Assembly (NCBI RefSeq): GCF_000189275.1
Contig: NZ_AEVT01000122.1
Span: 1 to 64,000 of the forward strand
DNA: 64,000 nucleotides
Direction of reading: 5' to 3'
From: Vibrio sinaloensis DSM 21326
Lineage (GTDB): Bacteria; Pseudomonadota; Gammaproteobacteria; Enterobacterales; Vibrionaceae
The notes under the pieces are model-generated. The model had not been told where the DNA came from, did no database searches, and saw only the letters and a list, made by a program, of their open reading frames with translations. A program made the position numbers and the translations under genes. Shown in pieces: positions 9,034-17,042 of the stretch (the first letter of the stretch is position 1; each line of letters begins with the position of its first letter).

Positions 9034-9898
9034 GATCGGACTCCCTCTCAGTCGGAGTCACGGCCTTACCTCCATATTGAACAAACGGACGCTCATCATC
9101 AGTTAGGATGATCAACTCCCGCGAGTCTTCATCATGGTGTAAGGTGTCGCCACCGAGCGTTAAGTGTCTTAGTACACCGCCAAAGACGCGCTGAAGATTC
9201 TGTTGGGTATAGGTGGTTTCTATAGGGCCAGAGGCAAGTACCGTTTTATTGACCATGATTGTGCGGTCGCAGAATTCAGGTACCGAGCCTAAGTTATGGG
9301 TCGACACCAGCATCACGTGGCCTTCTTCGCGCAATGATTTTAAAAGGTCCATGATTTGTTGTTCCGTCTGTACATCTACCCCAGTGAAAGGTTCATCAAG
9401 TAGAATGACTTTGGCTTGTTGAGCGAGCGCTCTGGCGAGAAACACGCGTTTCTTTTGCCCACCGGAGAGTTCACCAATCTGCCGCTTACGAAACTCCAAC
9501 ATGTTGACCCGCTCTAACGCTTGATCAACGGCAGCAAAATCCGCTTGTTTAGGCTTTCTTAACCACCCCATATGACCATAACGCCCCATCATGACCACTT
9601 CTTCAACCAGTACAGGGAAACTCCAATCTATCTCTTCTGATTGCGGAACATAAGAGACCAGGTTGGTTTTGAGCGCTTTCTTAACGCTTAAGCCCATGAT
9701 GGTGATTTCACCTTGAGACATAGGTACAAAGCCCATAATCGCTTTGAAAAGGGTCGACTTGCCTGCTCCATTTACGCCAACGAGGGCTGTCACAGAGCCT
9801 GGAGGAACGGAGAAATTCGCGTCATGCAGCGCCGTGTACCCATTACGATACGTAACGGTCACATCTTTGGCTGAAATACCTAACTGATCATCGTTCAT
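9026..9898 (-). CDS. sitB: Manganese/iron ABC transporter ATPase (SitB/YfeB-like)
   Basis: The 290-residue cytoplasmic ATPase has Walker A at about residues 39-46 (GVNGAGKST), the signature LSGGQKKR near 143-150, Walker B (VILLDEPF) near 162-169 and the switch His in VSTHNL. It powers metal import by the SitCD permeases. The last 50 residues form a polar tail, common in YfeB/SitB. It lies 77 bases after the binding-protein gene; that gap may hold processing or attenuating structure but I see no strong hairpin. Confidence 0.9.
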   Translation of the reverse strand: MNDDQLGISAKDVTVTYRNGYTALHDANFSVPPGSVTALVGVNGAGKSTLFKAIMGFVPMSQGEITIMGLSVKKALKTNLVSYVPQSEEIDWSFPVLVEEVVMMGRYGHMGWLRKPKQADFAAVDQALERVNMLEFRKRQIGELSGGQKKRVFLARALAQQAKVILLDEPFTGVDVQTEQQIMDLLKSLREEGHVMLVSTHNLGSVPEFCDRTIMVNKTVLASGPIETTYTQQNLQRVFGGVLRHLTLGGDTLHHDEDSRELIILTDDERPFVQYGGKAVTPTERESDHG

Positions 9899-9975
9899 TA
9901 CAGGTGCTTAGCTCCAAAAAATCTGATTGAGGATTGAGACCTAAAGCGGCCCTTGCGAGGCGCCAGTTTCGCGTC

Positions 9976-10875
9976 TTAATTAACAGAGTTAAGACCTTTC
10001 GCGACCGTTTCAGACGTCACCGTCAGTAGATCAAGGTAGGTCGGTACTGGACCATTGGCCGTAGAGAGAGAGTCGACAAACAACTCGCCACCGTATTGTG
10101 CGCCCGTTTCTCTTGCAACTTGTTTGGCGGGAGATGTATTGACCGTAGACTCACAGAACACAACCGGAATCTGGTTCTTTTTCACCCCATCAATCACCGA
10201 GCGAACCTGCTGAGGTGTGCCCACTTGGTCAGCGTTCATTGGCCATAAGTACAACTCTTTTAGGCCAAAATCTTTAGCTAGATAGCTAAACGCACCTTCA
10301 CAAGTCACTAACCAGCGTTCCGAATCAGGAATACTAGCGATCTGCTCTTTTAGCGGTTCAATCGTCGCGCGTAGTTTAGCCTTGTACTTGGCTGCATTTT
10401 TAACGTAAGTCGCGGCGTTGTCAGGATCGTGCTCAGCAAACGCCTCAACAATATTGTCGATATAGATAAGCGCATTATCTAAACCCATCCAAGCATGAGG
10501 GTTGGGCTTACCTTGATAAGATCCTGAAGCAATTGGAATGGGATTGATCCCTTTGGTTAGCGTAACCGCAGGCACCTCTTTCAAATTAGACAAGAACTGC
10601 TCAAACCATAGCTCTAAGTTCATACCATTCCAAAGGATCAGATCGGCATCAGACGCACGGACAATATCTTGAGGCGTCGGCTCGTAGCCATGGATTTCGG
10701 CACCAGGCTTGGTAACTGAGACAACTTCAGCAGCATCACCAGCCACATTCGCAGCCATATCGGCAAGTACAGTAAAGGTCGTGACCACTTTCATTTTGTC
10801 TTCATCAGCGCTCGCGAAAGGTGAAATGGCCAATAATAAAGCGGAAGCAGCGGCAGCGAATTTGAACTTGGTCAT
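9976..10875 (-). CDS. sitA: Periplasmic Mn/Fe-binding protein (SitA/YfeA-like)
   Basis: The 299-residue protein has a signal peptide (residues 1-23, ending PFASA) and belongs to the cluster A-I (TroA-type) metal-binding proteins. Likely metal ligands are visible: His in PGAEIHGYEPTPQD (about residue 62), His in KPNPHAWMG (about 127), an acidic residue in TCEGAFSYL (about 193) and Asp near FVDSLS (about 268). There is no long His/Asp-rich loop, which argues against a ZnuA-type zinc protein. First gene of the operon, with AAGGAG before its ATG; the promoter region carries Fur/Mur-like boxes. Confidence 0.88.
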   Translation of the reverse strand: MTKFKFAAAASALLLAISPFASADEDKMKVVTTFTVLADMAANVAGDAAEVVSVTKPGAEIHGYEPTPQDIVRASDADLILWNGMNLELWFEQFLSNLKEVPAVTLTKGINPIPIASGSYQGKPNPHAWMGLDNALIYIDNIVEAFAEHDPDNAATYVKNAAKYKAKLRATIEPLKEQIASIPDSERWLVTCEGAFSYLAKDFGLKELYLWPMNADQVGTPQQVRSVIDGVKKNQIPVVFCESTVNTSPAKQVARETGAQYGGELFVDSLSTANGPVPTYLDLLTVTSETVAKGLNSVN

Positions 10876-10940
10876 ATCTGGCTCCTTGATAATTAAAAAA
10901 TACTTTCATACATCAAGAGGCCACAATTAACACACCCTCT

Positions 10941-10986
10941 TGAGATTAATTCTCATTTGCAAATACGTTAATGCAAACAATTCTCA
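10941..10986. promoter_or_regulatory. Two Fur/Mur-box-like operators between sitA and its regulator
   Basis: Two 15-bp sites share the right half ATTCTCA: TGAGATTAATTCTCA at 10941-10955 and TGCAAACAATTCTCA at 10972-10986. Against the Fur 7-1-7 pattern (TGATAAT-N-ATTATCA) they match 11 and 10 of 14 positions. TTTGCA (10956-10961) and TGCAAA (10972-10977) also form an inverted repeat. The sites lie 66-111 bases before sitA and 36-81 before the regulator gene, so one bound repressor could control both directions. Confidence 0.65.
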
Positions 10987-11021
10987 TTTACAACATTTAA
11001 ATAGCGAAAACTAGATGATTT

Positions 11022-11477
11022 ATGGCGATTGAACAAAAAGTAACAAGCGAAGACCATGCTGGTGTTATTGAAGAGTTGGAAGAAACACTGAGATCTGGTG
11101 GTGTAAGAATCACACAACAGCGAATGGCCATTCTGGCAGCACTTGCGGCGTCAGACGACCACCCTACTGTCGAAACCTTACATAGGCGAGCTAACAAGCT
11201 TAATGCCAATGTCTCTTTGGCTACCGTTTATAGAACAGTCACGGTTCTGGTTGAGCGTGGTGCAATCATTCGCAACGAGTTTGACGGCTCTAAGTCCAGC
11301 TATGAACTGGCGAATAAGCCTCACCACGATCACCTTATCGATGTCGATACAGGTGAAGTCATAGAGTTCTGCTCTGAGGAAATAGAAGCGATTCAGGAAG
11401 CCATCGCGAAACAACTGGGCTACGAAATCGTCGCGCATCGTCTTGAGCTGTATGTCAGAAAACATGGTCAGAGTTAG
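11022..11477 (+). CDS. Fur-family metalloregulator, Mur/Fur-like
   Basis: The 151-residue protein has a winged-helix N-terminal half (GGVRITQQRMAILAALAAS and NVSLATVYRTVTVLVERGAI) and the Fur dimerisation/metal domain (KPHHDHLIDVDTGEVIEF). In the place where E. coli Fur has CxxC after DHLI, this protein has DVDT, so the structural zinc cysteines are missing, as in alpha-proteobacterial Fur/Mur. Divergent from sitABCD, it is the likely Mn/Fe-dependent repressor of that operon. Zur is excluded by the lack of cysteine pairs and by a separate zur at 36275. Whether it senses Mn or Fe cannot be told from sequence. Confidence 0.8.
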   Translation: MAIEQKVTSEDHAGVIEELEETLRSGGVRITQQRMAILAALAASDDHPTVETLHRRANKLNANVSLATVYRTVTVLVERGAIIRNEFDGSKSSYELANKPHHDHLIDVDTGEVIEFCSEEIEAIQEAIAKQLGYEIVAHRLELYVRKHGQS

Positions 11478-11513
11478 TCTACTGTTTGAGCACTCTGTCG
11501 AGGTTTGAACTGC

Positions 11514-11553
11514 AGTAACTCTATGGGAGTAAATTAATGGAAGTAACTCTATG
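11514..11553 (+). repeat. 12-bp direct repeat in the trpS2 promoter region
   Basis: AGTAACTCTATG occurs at 11514-11525 and again at 11542-11553, start to start 28 bases apart, just upstream of the tryptophan leader. It may be a binding site of a regulator or chance; no E. coli-like TrpR operator is visible. Confidence 0.4.
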
Positions 11554-11608
11554 CTAATTAAACAATCGGCCTGTTGTACTTTATTACTCTTGTTGTTAGA
11601 TTGAGCGA

Positions 11609-11662
11609 ATGATATTCAATTTAATGCCTACATCAAACTTCTTCTGGTGGCGCTCTTTTTAG
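11609..11662 (+). CDS. Tryptophan leader peptide (attenuator)
   Basis: A 17-codon reading frame (MIFNLMPTSNFFWWRSF, then TAG) precedes the tryptophanyl-tRNA synthetase gene. It has two adjacent TGG codons (11645-11650) followed by an Arg codon, the same WWR order as in the E. coli trp leader. A later ATG at 11624 would give a 12-residue version. The ribosome site is weak (GAG before 11609). Tandem Trp codons are rare by chance, and the synthetase downstream makes the product of Trp charging, so ribosome stalling at low Trp-tRNA as a control signal is a strong inference. Confidence 0.75.
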   Translation: MIFNLMPTSNFFWWRSF

Positions 11663-11761
11663 AGCGGCGCTGAATCTTTGCATTCTTTAGCTGCTGGAAG
11701 GTAGCTAAGACTGTTCATTTGTTTTGTATCTCCAGTGGCGAATTACCTTAAAACGGAGATA
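11651..11761 (+). promoter_or_regulatory. Attenuator RNA of trpS2 with mutually exclusive stems and a masked ribosome site
   Basis: Four elements are visible. CGCTCT (11651-11656) pairs with AGAGCG (11661-11666). AGCGGC (11663-11668) can instead pair with GCTGCT (11690-11695, one G-U). TTAGCT (11687-11692) can pair with AGCTAA (11703-11708). Finally TATCTCC (11727-11733) pairs perfectly with GGAGATA (11755-11761), which holds the Shine-Dalgarno of the synthetase gene. No strong U-run follows the third stem, so control may act on translation rather than on termination. Folding is by eye only. Confidence 0.6.
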
Positions 11762-11765
11762 AATA

Positions 11766-12788
11766 ATGAACAAAACAATCGACAACAGTACGCAACCCAT
11801 CATCTTAACGGGCGACCGAGCAACGGGGCCGCTGCATCTAGGTCATTATGTTGGCTCTCTGGCACAGCGAGTGGCGCTACAAGATACTCATGATCAAACC
11901 ATACTTGTCGCCGATATGCAGGGCCTAACCGACAATGCGCACACACCAGAAAAAGTCTCGTCTAATATTCTCAATGTGGTTGCCGATTACCTGGCTGTAG
12001 GGATCTCAGTGGAAAAAACGACCATTTGTCTCCAGTCACAGTTGCCCGCGCTTGCTGAGCTCACCATGTATTACAGTAATCTGGTCACAATCAGCCGTTT
12101 AGAGCGCAACCCAACAGTCAAAAACGAGATACAGAGTAAAGGCTTTGAACGCTCGATTCCTGCAGGCTTTCTCACTTATCCAATATCGCAAGCCGCTGAT
12201 ATTACTGGCTTCAACGCGAGTTTAGTCCCTGTCGGGGACGACCAGCTTCCCATGCTTGAGCAAACCAATGAGATCGTGCGTAAAATCAATACGCTTGCAG
12301 GGCACAATGTGCTGACAGAGTGCCGTCCACTATTGAGTCAATCTCCTCGATTACCCAGTACCGATGGCAAAAATAAAATGTCCAAATCGATGGGTAATGC
12401 AATCAACCTTGGCGCAACACCCGATGAGATTTCAGCGGCCGTAAAATCTATGTACACCGACCCCAACCACTTGCGAGTACAAGATCCGGGGAACGTTGAA
12501 GGTAATGTGGTCTTTACTTATCTCGATGCATTCCACCCAGACAGACACTACGTTGAGCAATTAAAGGGCCACTATCGTGCTGGCGGCTTGGGCGATGGTA
12601 AAACCAAGCAAATTCTCGAAGAATGCTTACAAGAGTTACTCCGACCGATTAGAGAGAAACGCGCGCAATTTCTGAATGATAAAGCACAATTATTGCGCAT
12701 ACTGGCAGAAGGTAACGAGATTTCAAGACAAAAAACAGGGAAAGTTTTGCACGATGTTAAGCAAGTCTTTGGACTGAACTTATTCTGA
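11766..12788 (+). CDS. trpS2: Tryptophanyl-tRNA synthetase, second (auxiliary) type
   Basis: The 340-residue class I synthetase has the HIGH-like motif PLHLGHYVG (about residues 20-28) and the KMSKS loop KNKMSKSMGN (about 202-211). It charges tRNA-Trp in the cytoplasm. The sequence (ILTGDRATG at the N-terminus, YYSNLVTISRLERNPTVK in the middle) differs strongly from the usual Vibrio TrpRS, which reads VLSGVQPSGELSIGNY, and belongs to the other TrpRS branch found as second copy in several bacteria. Some members of that branch resist the TrpRS inhibitor indolmycin. GGAG seven bases before the ATG; the gene is controlled by the Trp leader just upstream. Confidence 0.85.
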   Translation: MNKTIDNSTQPIILTGDRATGPLHLGHYVGSLAQRVALQDTHDQTILVADMQGLTDNAHTPEKVSSNILNVVADYLAVGISVEKTTICLQSQLPALAELTMYYSNLVTISRLERNPTVKNEIQSKGFERSIPAGFLTYPISQAADITGFNASLVPVGDDQLPMLEQTNEIVRKINTLAGHNVLTECRPLLSQSPRLPSTDGKNKMSKSMGNAINLGATPDEISAAVKSMYTDPNHLRVQDPGNVEGNVVFTYLDAFHPDRHYVEQLKGHYRAGGLGDGKTKQILEECLQELLRPIREKRAQFLNDKAQLLRILAEGNEISRQKTGKVLHDVKQVFGLNLF

Positions 12789-13111
12789 ACTGTTGACTTA
12801 AAATGGGTAGCTTCCGGCTAGGCGGCTTGTTCCACCTAGAAGCTGCCCATTTGCCAAAAGCCAGGCCAATGTGTGACTTCAACAACCATCATTATGAATT
12901 TTCCTCATGTTGAGATTGAAAGATTAGAAATGTTTTTCAATCGGTAATCCAAGTATAAAAAATACATCGCCTTCAACTTCTCATGTGACTGGTACCGATT
13001 GCTCACTCAATCAGTCTTGCATGACAAGTGCGCTAGAAACACAAAAAAACTAATGCGACGCGTTTAAAGGTGCATACCGCTTTCATCTAAGGAAATAGGA
13101 TACCGACCATC
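12789..13111 (+). other. Intergenic region with a large hairpin after trpS2
   Basis: From 12802 to 12852 an inverted repeat of 13 bases with one G-U (AATGGGTAGCTTC / GAAGCTGCCCATT) encloses a second short stem (CTAGG/CCTAG). It probably ends trpS2 transcription, although only a short T stretch follows. A second AT-rich hairpin (GATTGAAA with TTTCAATC) lies near 12915-12945. The rest, up to the MesX gene, holds no reading frame; it must contain the mesX promoter. No clear MetJ box or known riboswitch was seen. Confidence 0.5.
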
Positions 13112-14089
13112 ATGACGACAGATTTTACTTATGCTGTAAAAAGCATCAGCTTTGATGAGCACTATCAGCCATCAGACAACACACGCATCACAACGAACTT
13201 TGCCAACCTTGCGCGTGGTGACAGCCGCCAAGAAAATTTGCGTAATGCACTTAAGATGATCGACAACAGTTTCAACGCCCTTGCGCATTGGGATAATCCA
13301 AACGGCGACCGCTACGCCATCGAGCTAGAAATTGTATCCGTTGATATTAATCTGGAACAAAACACTGAGACCTTCCCGACCATTGAGATCTTAAAAACCA
13401 ACATTCTCGATCGTAAAACCAATAAGCGAATTGAAGGCATCGTGGGCAATAATTTCTCATCATACGTTCGCGACTACGACTTTAGCGTGCTGCTGTTAGA
13501 CCACAACAAAGATCAGTCTTCTTTTAGTGTGCCTGATAATTTTGGCGATCTGCACGGTAAAATTTTCCAGCACTTTGTTAACTCACCAGCTTATAAGCAG
13601 AGTTTTGCTAAACCACCGGTTATCTGCTTGAGTGTTTCAGACAACAAGACTTATTTCCGAACTGAAAATCACCACCCGGTACTTGGCTATGAGTACCAAC
13701 CCAATGAATCTTCACTGACTGAGAAGTACTTCCAGAAAATGGGCCTAGAGGTTCGCTATTTTATGCCGCCAAACAGTGTCGCCCCATTGGCGTTTTACTT
13801 CTTCGGTGATCTGCTCAATGACTACAGTAGCTTAGAGTTAATCAGCACAATCAGTACCATGGAGACATTCCAAAAGATCTACCGTCCAGAAATCTACAAC
13901 GCAAATGCAGTTGCAGGTCACTGCTATAAACCTAACTTGAAGAATCAGGATCACTCTCTCACTCAAATCGTTTATGACCGTAAAGAGCGTAGCCACCTCG
14001 CCGTCGAACAAGGCAAATTTGCTGAAGAGCACTTTATTAAGCCTTATCAGAACATTCTTGAGCAATGGTCAGCGAACTACGTCCAATAA
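13112..14089 (+). CDS. mesX: MesX, DUF1852 protein of the MesD methionine synthase system
   Basis: The 325-residue protein is a DUF1852 member (start TTDFTYAVKSISFDEHY; HPVLGYEYQPNESSLTEKYF around residue 193). In Acinetobacter baylyi, DUF1852 (MesX) is needed for the folate-independent, oxygen-dependent methionine synthase MesD, and the two genes are adjacent. Here the same order is kept, with 26 bases to the mesD ATG, so one operon is likely. The reaction carried out by MesX is not known from sequence; no metal or nucleotide motif stands out. Confidence 0.8.
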   Translation: MTTDFTYAVKSISFDEHYQPSDNTRITTNFANLARGDSRQENLRNALKMIDNSFNALAHWDNPNGDRYAIELEIVSVDINLEQNTETFPTIEILKTNILDRKTNKRIEGIVGNNFSSYVRDYDFSVLLLDHNKDQSSFSVPDNFGDLHGKIFQHFVNSPAYKQSFAKPPVICLSVSDNKTYFRTENHHPVLGYEYQPNESSLTEKYFQKMGLEVRYFMPPNSVAPLAFYFFGDLLNDYSSLELISTISTMETFQKIYRPEIYNANAVAGHCYKPNLKNQDHSLTQIVYDRKERSHLAVEQGKFAEEHFIKPYQNILEQWSANYVQ

Positions 14090-14115
14090 ATCCTTCAACA
14101 GGCGGCATAAAGATT

Positions 14116-15144
14116 ATGAAAAAACTATTACCAACATCAACCTCTGGCAGCTTACCTAAACCTTCTTGGCTTGCGCAACCTGAGACACTTTGGTCACCTT
14201 GGAAGCTTGAAGGTGACGAACTGGTACACGGCAAACAAGATGCTCTGCGTTTATCTTTGCAAGAACAGCAACACGCTGGCATCGATATTGTCAGTGATGG
14301 CGAGCAGTCGCGCCAACACTTTGTTACCACCTTTATTGAACATCTCGATGGTGTAGATTTTGAAAAGCGTCAAACGGTTAAAATACGAGATCGTTACGAC
14401 GCCAGCGTTCCAACCGTGGTTGGCCCGGTAAGTCGTCAGAAACCGGTATTTGTCGAAGATGCCAAGTTCCTGCGTGAGCAAACCGATCAACCGATCAAAT
14501 GGGCACTGCCAGGCCCCATGACCATGATCGACACGTTATTCGATGACCATTACAAAAGTCGCGAAAAGCTGGCTTGGGAGTTTGCCAAGATACTTAACCA
14601 AGAGGCAAAAGAACTTGAGGCAGCAGGCGTTGATATCATCCAGTTTGATGAGCCTGCATTTAACGTCTTTTTTGATGAGGTGAATGACTGGGGCATTGCC
14701 GCTCTAGAGCGCGCAATAGAAGGTCTGAAGTGTGAAACGGCTGTCCATATCTGTTACGGCTATGGAATCAAAGCCAACACCGACTGGAAGAAAACGCTGG
14801 GCTCTGAATGGCGACAATACGAAGAAGTATTTCCAAAACTGCAGCAGTCGAACATTGATATCATCTCGCTTGAGTGCCACAACTCTCGCGTGCCCATTGA
14901 ACTGCTAGAACTTATCCGAGGTAAAAAAGTGATGGTGGGTGCGATCGATGTCGCCACCGATGAGATAGAAACGCCAGAAGAAGTCGCTGATACCTTGCGA
15001 CAAGCTCTTCAATTTGTCGATGCAGACAAGCTGTATCCTTGTACAAACTGCGGTATGGCACCGCTCTCACGGGACGTTTCAAACGCGAAACTGAAAGCCT
15101 TACGCGCTGGCGCAGACATTGTTCGCAAAGAATTGACCGTTTAA
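14116..15144 (+). CDS. mesD: MesD, MetE-like folate-independent methionine synthase
   Basis: The protein (about 342 residues) corresponds to the C-terminal catalytic barrel of MetE and lacks the N-terminal half. The zinc/homocysteine ligands expected from MetE are visible: His-x-Cys in AVHICYGYG, Glu in ISLECHNS and Cys in YPCTNCGMAPLSR. It begins MKKLLPTSTSGSLPKPSW; an in-frame ATG at 14065 inside mesX would add 17 residues and is not preferred. The product should methylate homocysteine to methionine without cobalamin and, by family knowledge, without a folate donor. The methyl donor is not settled. Confidence 0.85.
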   Translation: MKKLLPTSTSGSLPKPSWLAQPETLWSPWKLEGDELVHGKQDALRLSLQEQQHAGIDIVSDGEQSRQHFVTTFIEHLDGVDFEKRQTVKIRDRYDASVPTVVGPVSRQKPVFVEDAKFLREQTDQPIKWALPGPMTMIDTLFDDHYKSREKLAWEFAKILNQEAKELEAAGVDIIQFDEPAFNVFFDEVNDWGIAALERAIEGLKCETAVHICYGYGIKANTDWKKTLGSEWRQYEEVFPKLQQSNIDIISLECHNSRVPIELLELIRGKKVMVGAIDVATDEIETPEEVADTLRQALQFVDADKLYPCTNCGMAPLSRDVSNAKLKALRAGADIVRKELTV

Positions 15145-15161
15145 ATTCAGTACAAGCCAAT

Positions 15162-15196
15162 TAGGGTGGCCACAATTGATCACCCTACTTTTCTCC
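15162..15196 (+). terminator. Terminator of mesXD
   Basis: TAGGGTG (15162-15168) pairs with CACCCTA (15181-15187), followed by CTTTTCTCCTTATT. It lies 18 bases after the mesD stop, in the right direction. Confidence 0.75.
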
Positions 15197-15390
15197 TTAT
15201 TACCCCACCTTATTTTAAAAATCCTCAGCTACTTAGCTGAAAACTGAGCGGTAAATCTGAGTATGTGACCTATCGATGCAGTACCGTTAAAACACAAACA
15301 AATGCGTCTCTAACGCACTCATATATCAGAGAAAAACTGTGACAAAACAGTTCTCAATTAACGCATAAACAATGTATTGCAGGATGGCTT

Positions 15391-15618
15391 ATGCTCTCAA
15401 CGAAAGAAATGAACTACTGTTCTCAATGTGACGCGAAAACCACTCATATCGTCGTATTAGTCCGTGATGAACCTAAAGCGAGCAAGCTGAGAGATTTTGT
15501 CGGCGGATTTATTAAAAGTGCGTCGGTTGGGGCATTCGAGGCGTCGATGGATGACTTTTCTAGACACAGTATTTGTGAGCAATGCGGTAAGAAAACCATC
15601 AACGATAACTTAACTTAA
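15391..15618 (+). CDS. Small double-CxxC (zinc-ribbon-like) protein
   Basis: The 75-residue protein has two cysteine pairs, CSQC near residue 9 and CEQC near residue 62, a plausible single zinc site, and a hydrophobic Gly-rich middle (FVGGFIKSASVG). No known family was recognised. It is followed by a strong terminator and stands alone, 246 bases after mesD. Possible nucleic-acid-binding or membrane-associated zinc protein; function unknown. Confidence 0.6.
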   Translation: MLSTKEMNYCSQCDAKTTHIVVLVRDEPKASKLRDFVGGFIKSASVGAFEASMDDFSRHSICEQCGKKTINDNLT

Positions 15619-15621
15619 ACG

Positions 15622-15650
15622 AATAGCCTCAGACACTGTCTGAGGCTATT
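15622..15650. terminator. Strong hairpin between convergent genes
   Basis: AATAGCCTCAGA (15622-15633) and TCTGAGGCTATT (15639-15650) form a perfect 12-bp stem, extended by one C-G pair, with a three-base loop, followed by TTTTCACTT on the plus strand. It serves the zinc-ribbon gene and probably also the convergent lipoprotein gene. Confidence 0.9.
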
Positions 15651-15665
15651 TTCACTTATCTCCGT

Positions 15666-16094
15666 CTATGGCGTGACGCAGCTTTGTGCTTGTTCCGCTT
15701 TCGCCAAGCCCTGCTCTATTAGAGATTCAGCTTGCGCACTACCAATCGACTCTAAGAAGCCATTTAATAGCTTTTCCGCTGACGACGTAGACGTTGCATC
15801 AACCAAACACTGATAGGCATTAGCAAACTTGTCCGTTGCCTGTGAGATCGCTAACGGATCCGTATAATCGAGGCTGATTATCTCTTCTAACGAAGCGGTA
15901 AATTCTTGCGCGCTTTGCTTGGCATCGCCGAACTGTTCTAAGTTCAACTGCTCTAGGTTTAGCGACTCCACTTGAGACTGCACGCTATCGACAGCATCAT
16001 TTGCCGCTTGCTGTGCTTGATCGATCATCTTGTTGGCGTCTTCACATCCAACCAGCACAAGTGCCACTGTCATTAATATCACGGATCGTTTCAT
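15666..16094 (-). CDS. Putative lipoprotein of unknown function
   Basis: A type II signal peptide (MKRSVILMTVALVLVGC, lipobox LVGC) predicts a lipid-anchored protein. I start at 16094 because AAGGAGA lies just upstream; an ATG six codons earlier has no such site. The mature part is Ala/Gln/Glu-rich and helical, with a coiled-coil-like segment at residues 20-60 (MIDQAQQAANDAVDSVQ) and a Cys next to the C-terminus. No family recognised; probably envelope-associated. Confidence 0.65.
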   Translation of the reverse strand: MKRSVILMTVALVLVGCEDANKMIDQAQQAANDAVDSVQSQVESLNLEQLNLEQFGDAKQSAQEFTASLEEIISLDYTDPLAISQATDKFANAYQCLVDATSTSSAEKLLNGFLESIGSAQAESLIEQGLAKAEQAQSCVTP

Positions 16095-16267
16095 GGCCAA
16101 TATCTCCTTCATCTAAGATGAACTCTGTGCTCATCACACAACCGTATTAAGCATTGCGGAAACGGTTGTTTAACTTGGATAGTAGCACTGATTTGACCGC
16201 CAAGATGATAGAGAAAATGGCTTGTTACAATCTCACGATGCGCAGAAACAATTTTTCAAACAAAACG

Positions 16268-17026
16268 CTAGATATCGTTGTCTGAAATGGAATGGTCAAA
16301 GCGACCATGCTTTAAAAAATGTATCGCTTGTCGAGCAACCTGCTCATCGTATCGCATACTCGAATGACCAACATTGACACTGATGAAGTCACTCATATTG
16401 GAAAGCTTCGTTGACTCAACAGACACTAATCCATCATTTGGTCCATTAAACACAGTATCCGTTAATCGGGTCGCTTTTGTTCCGGCAATGATGCCAATGT
16501 TAGCATCGAGAGCCTCAATCTGATTACCTAGGGTCTTGTCACCCGTCGCCAGCGCCTGACTGATCTCGCCTCCGATGCTCATTAGCCAGGTTCCATTGTA
16601 GTGGTCTGCGACCTCACTGCCTTTATTGGGAGTGCCAATCAATACCACTTCTCCCATTTGTTCGCTGTCGATCATATCGGGATGATGCTGCAAGTAAGAG
16701 CGGATGACTAAGCCACCTAGAGAGTGACCGATGAAATGGACTTTTGGCGCAGAAGAGACACAAGCATCAATTTGGTTAGTCGTCACATTCAATACATCAG
16801 ACACGCTTTGGCCGATGGTTTTATAATCTAATGTGCAAACTAAATACCCTGCTCCTTCTAATCGCCGAGTCATGCGCCACATCGCCACATCGCTGCGCCC
16901 TAAGCCATGAGCCAGAACAACCACTTGGTCATTGGCTTCAAACTGAGTGCTTTCTTTGACTGAGCCGGTGCACCCTACCAATACTAAGGAAATAAACACT
17001 AACAAAGTGGAAGTAAGCTTGTTCAT
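16268..17026 (-). CDS. Lipoprotein alpha/beta-hydrolase (lipase/esterase-like)
   Basis: The protein (about 252 residues) begins with a lipoprotein signal (LVFISLVLVGC). The hydrolase fold has the oxyanion-hole strand VVLAHGLGRSDVAMW, the nucleophile elbow GHSLGG (about residues 99-104), a likely acid Asp in NGPNDGLVS and a His in VGHSSMRYD. It resembles the triacylglycerol lipase / PGAP1-like esterases. I choose ATG 17026, nine bases after AGGAA; a GTG two codons earlier is also open. Two large palindromes lie directly upstream, so it is probably under a TetR-type repressor. Substrate unknown. Confidence 0.8.
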   Translation of the reverse strand: MNKLTSTLLVFISLVLVGCTGSVKESTQFEANDQVVVLAHGLGRSDVAMWRMTRRLEGAGYLVCTLDYKTIGQSVSDVLNVTTNQIDACVSSAPKVHFIGHSLGGLVIRSYLQHHPDMIDSEQMGEVVLIGTPNKGSEVADHYNGTWLMSIGGEISQALATGDKTLGNQIEALDANIGIIAGTKATRLTDTVFNGPNDGLVSVESTKLSNMSDFISVNVGHSSMRYDEQVARQAIHFLKHGRFDHSISDNDI

Positions 17027-17042
17027 TCGCACGTGTTCCTAG

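Noticed and set aside
11478-11766. T-box riboswitch before the tryptophanyl-tRNA synthetase
   Set aside because: No T-box sequence or specifier stem is present, and T-boxes are not expected in gamma-proteobacteria; a leader peptide explains the region.
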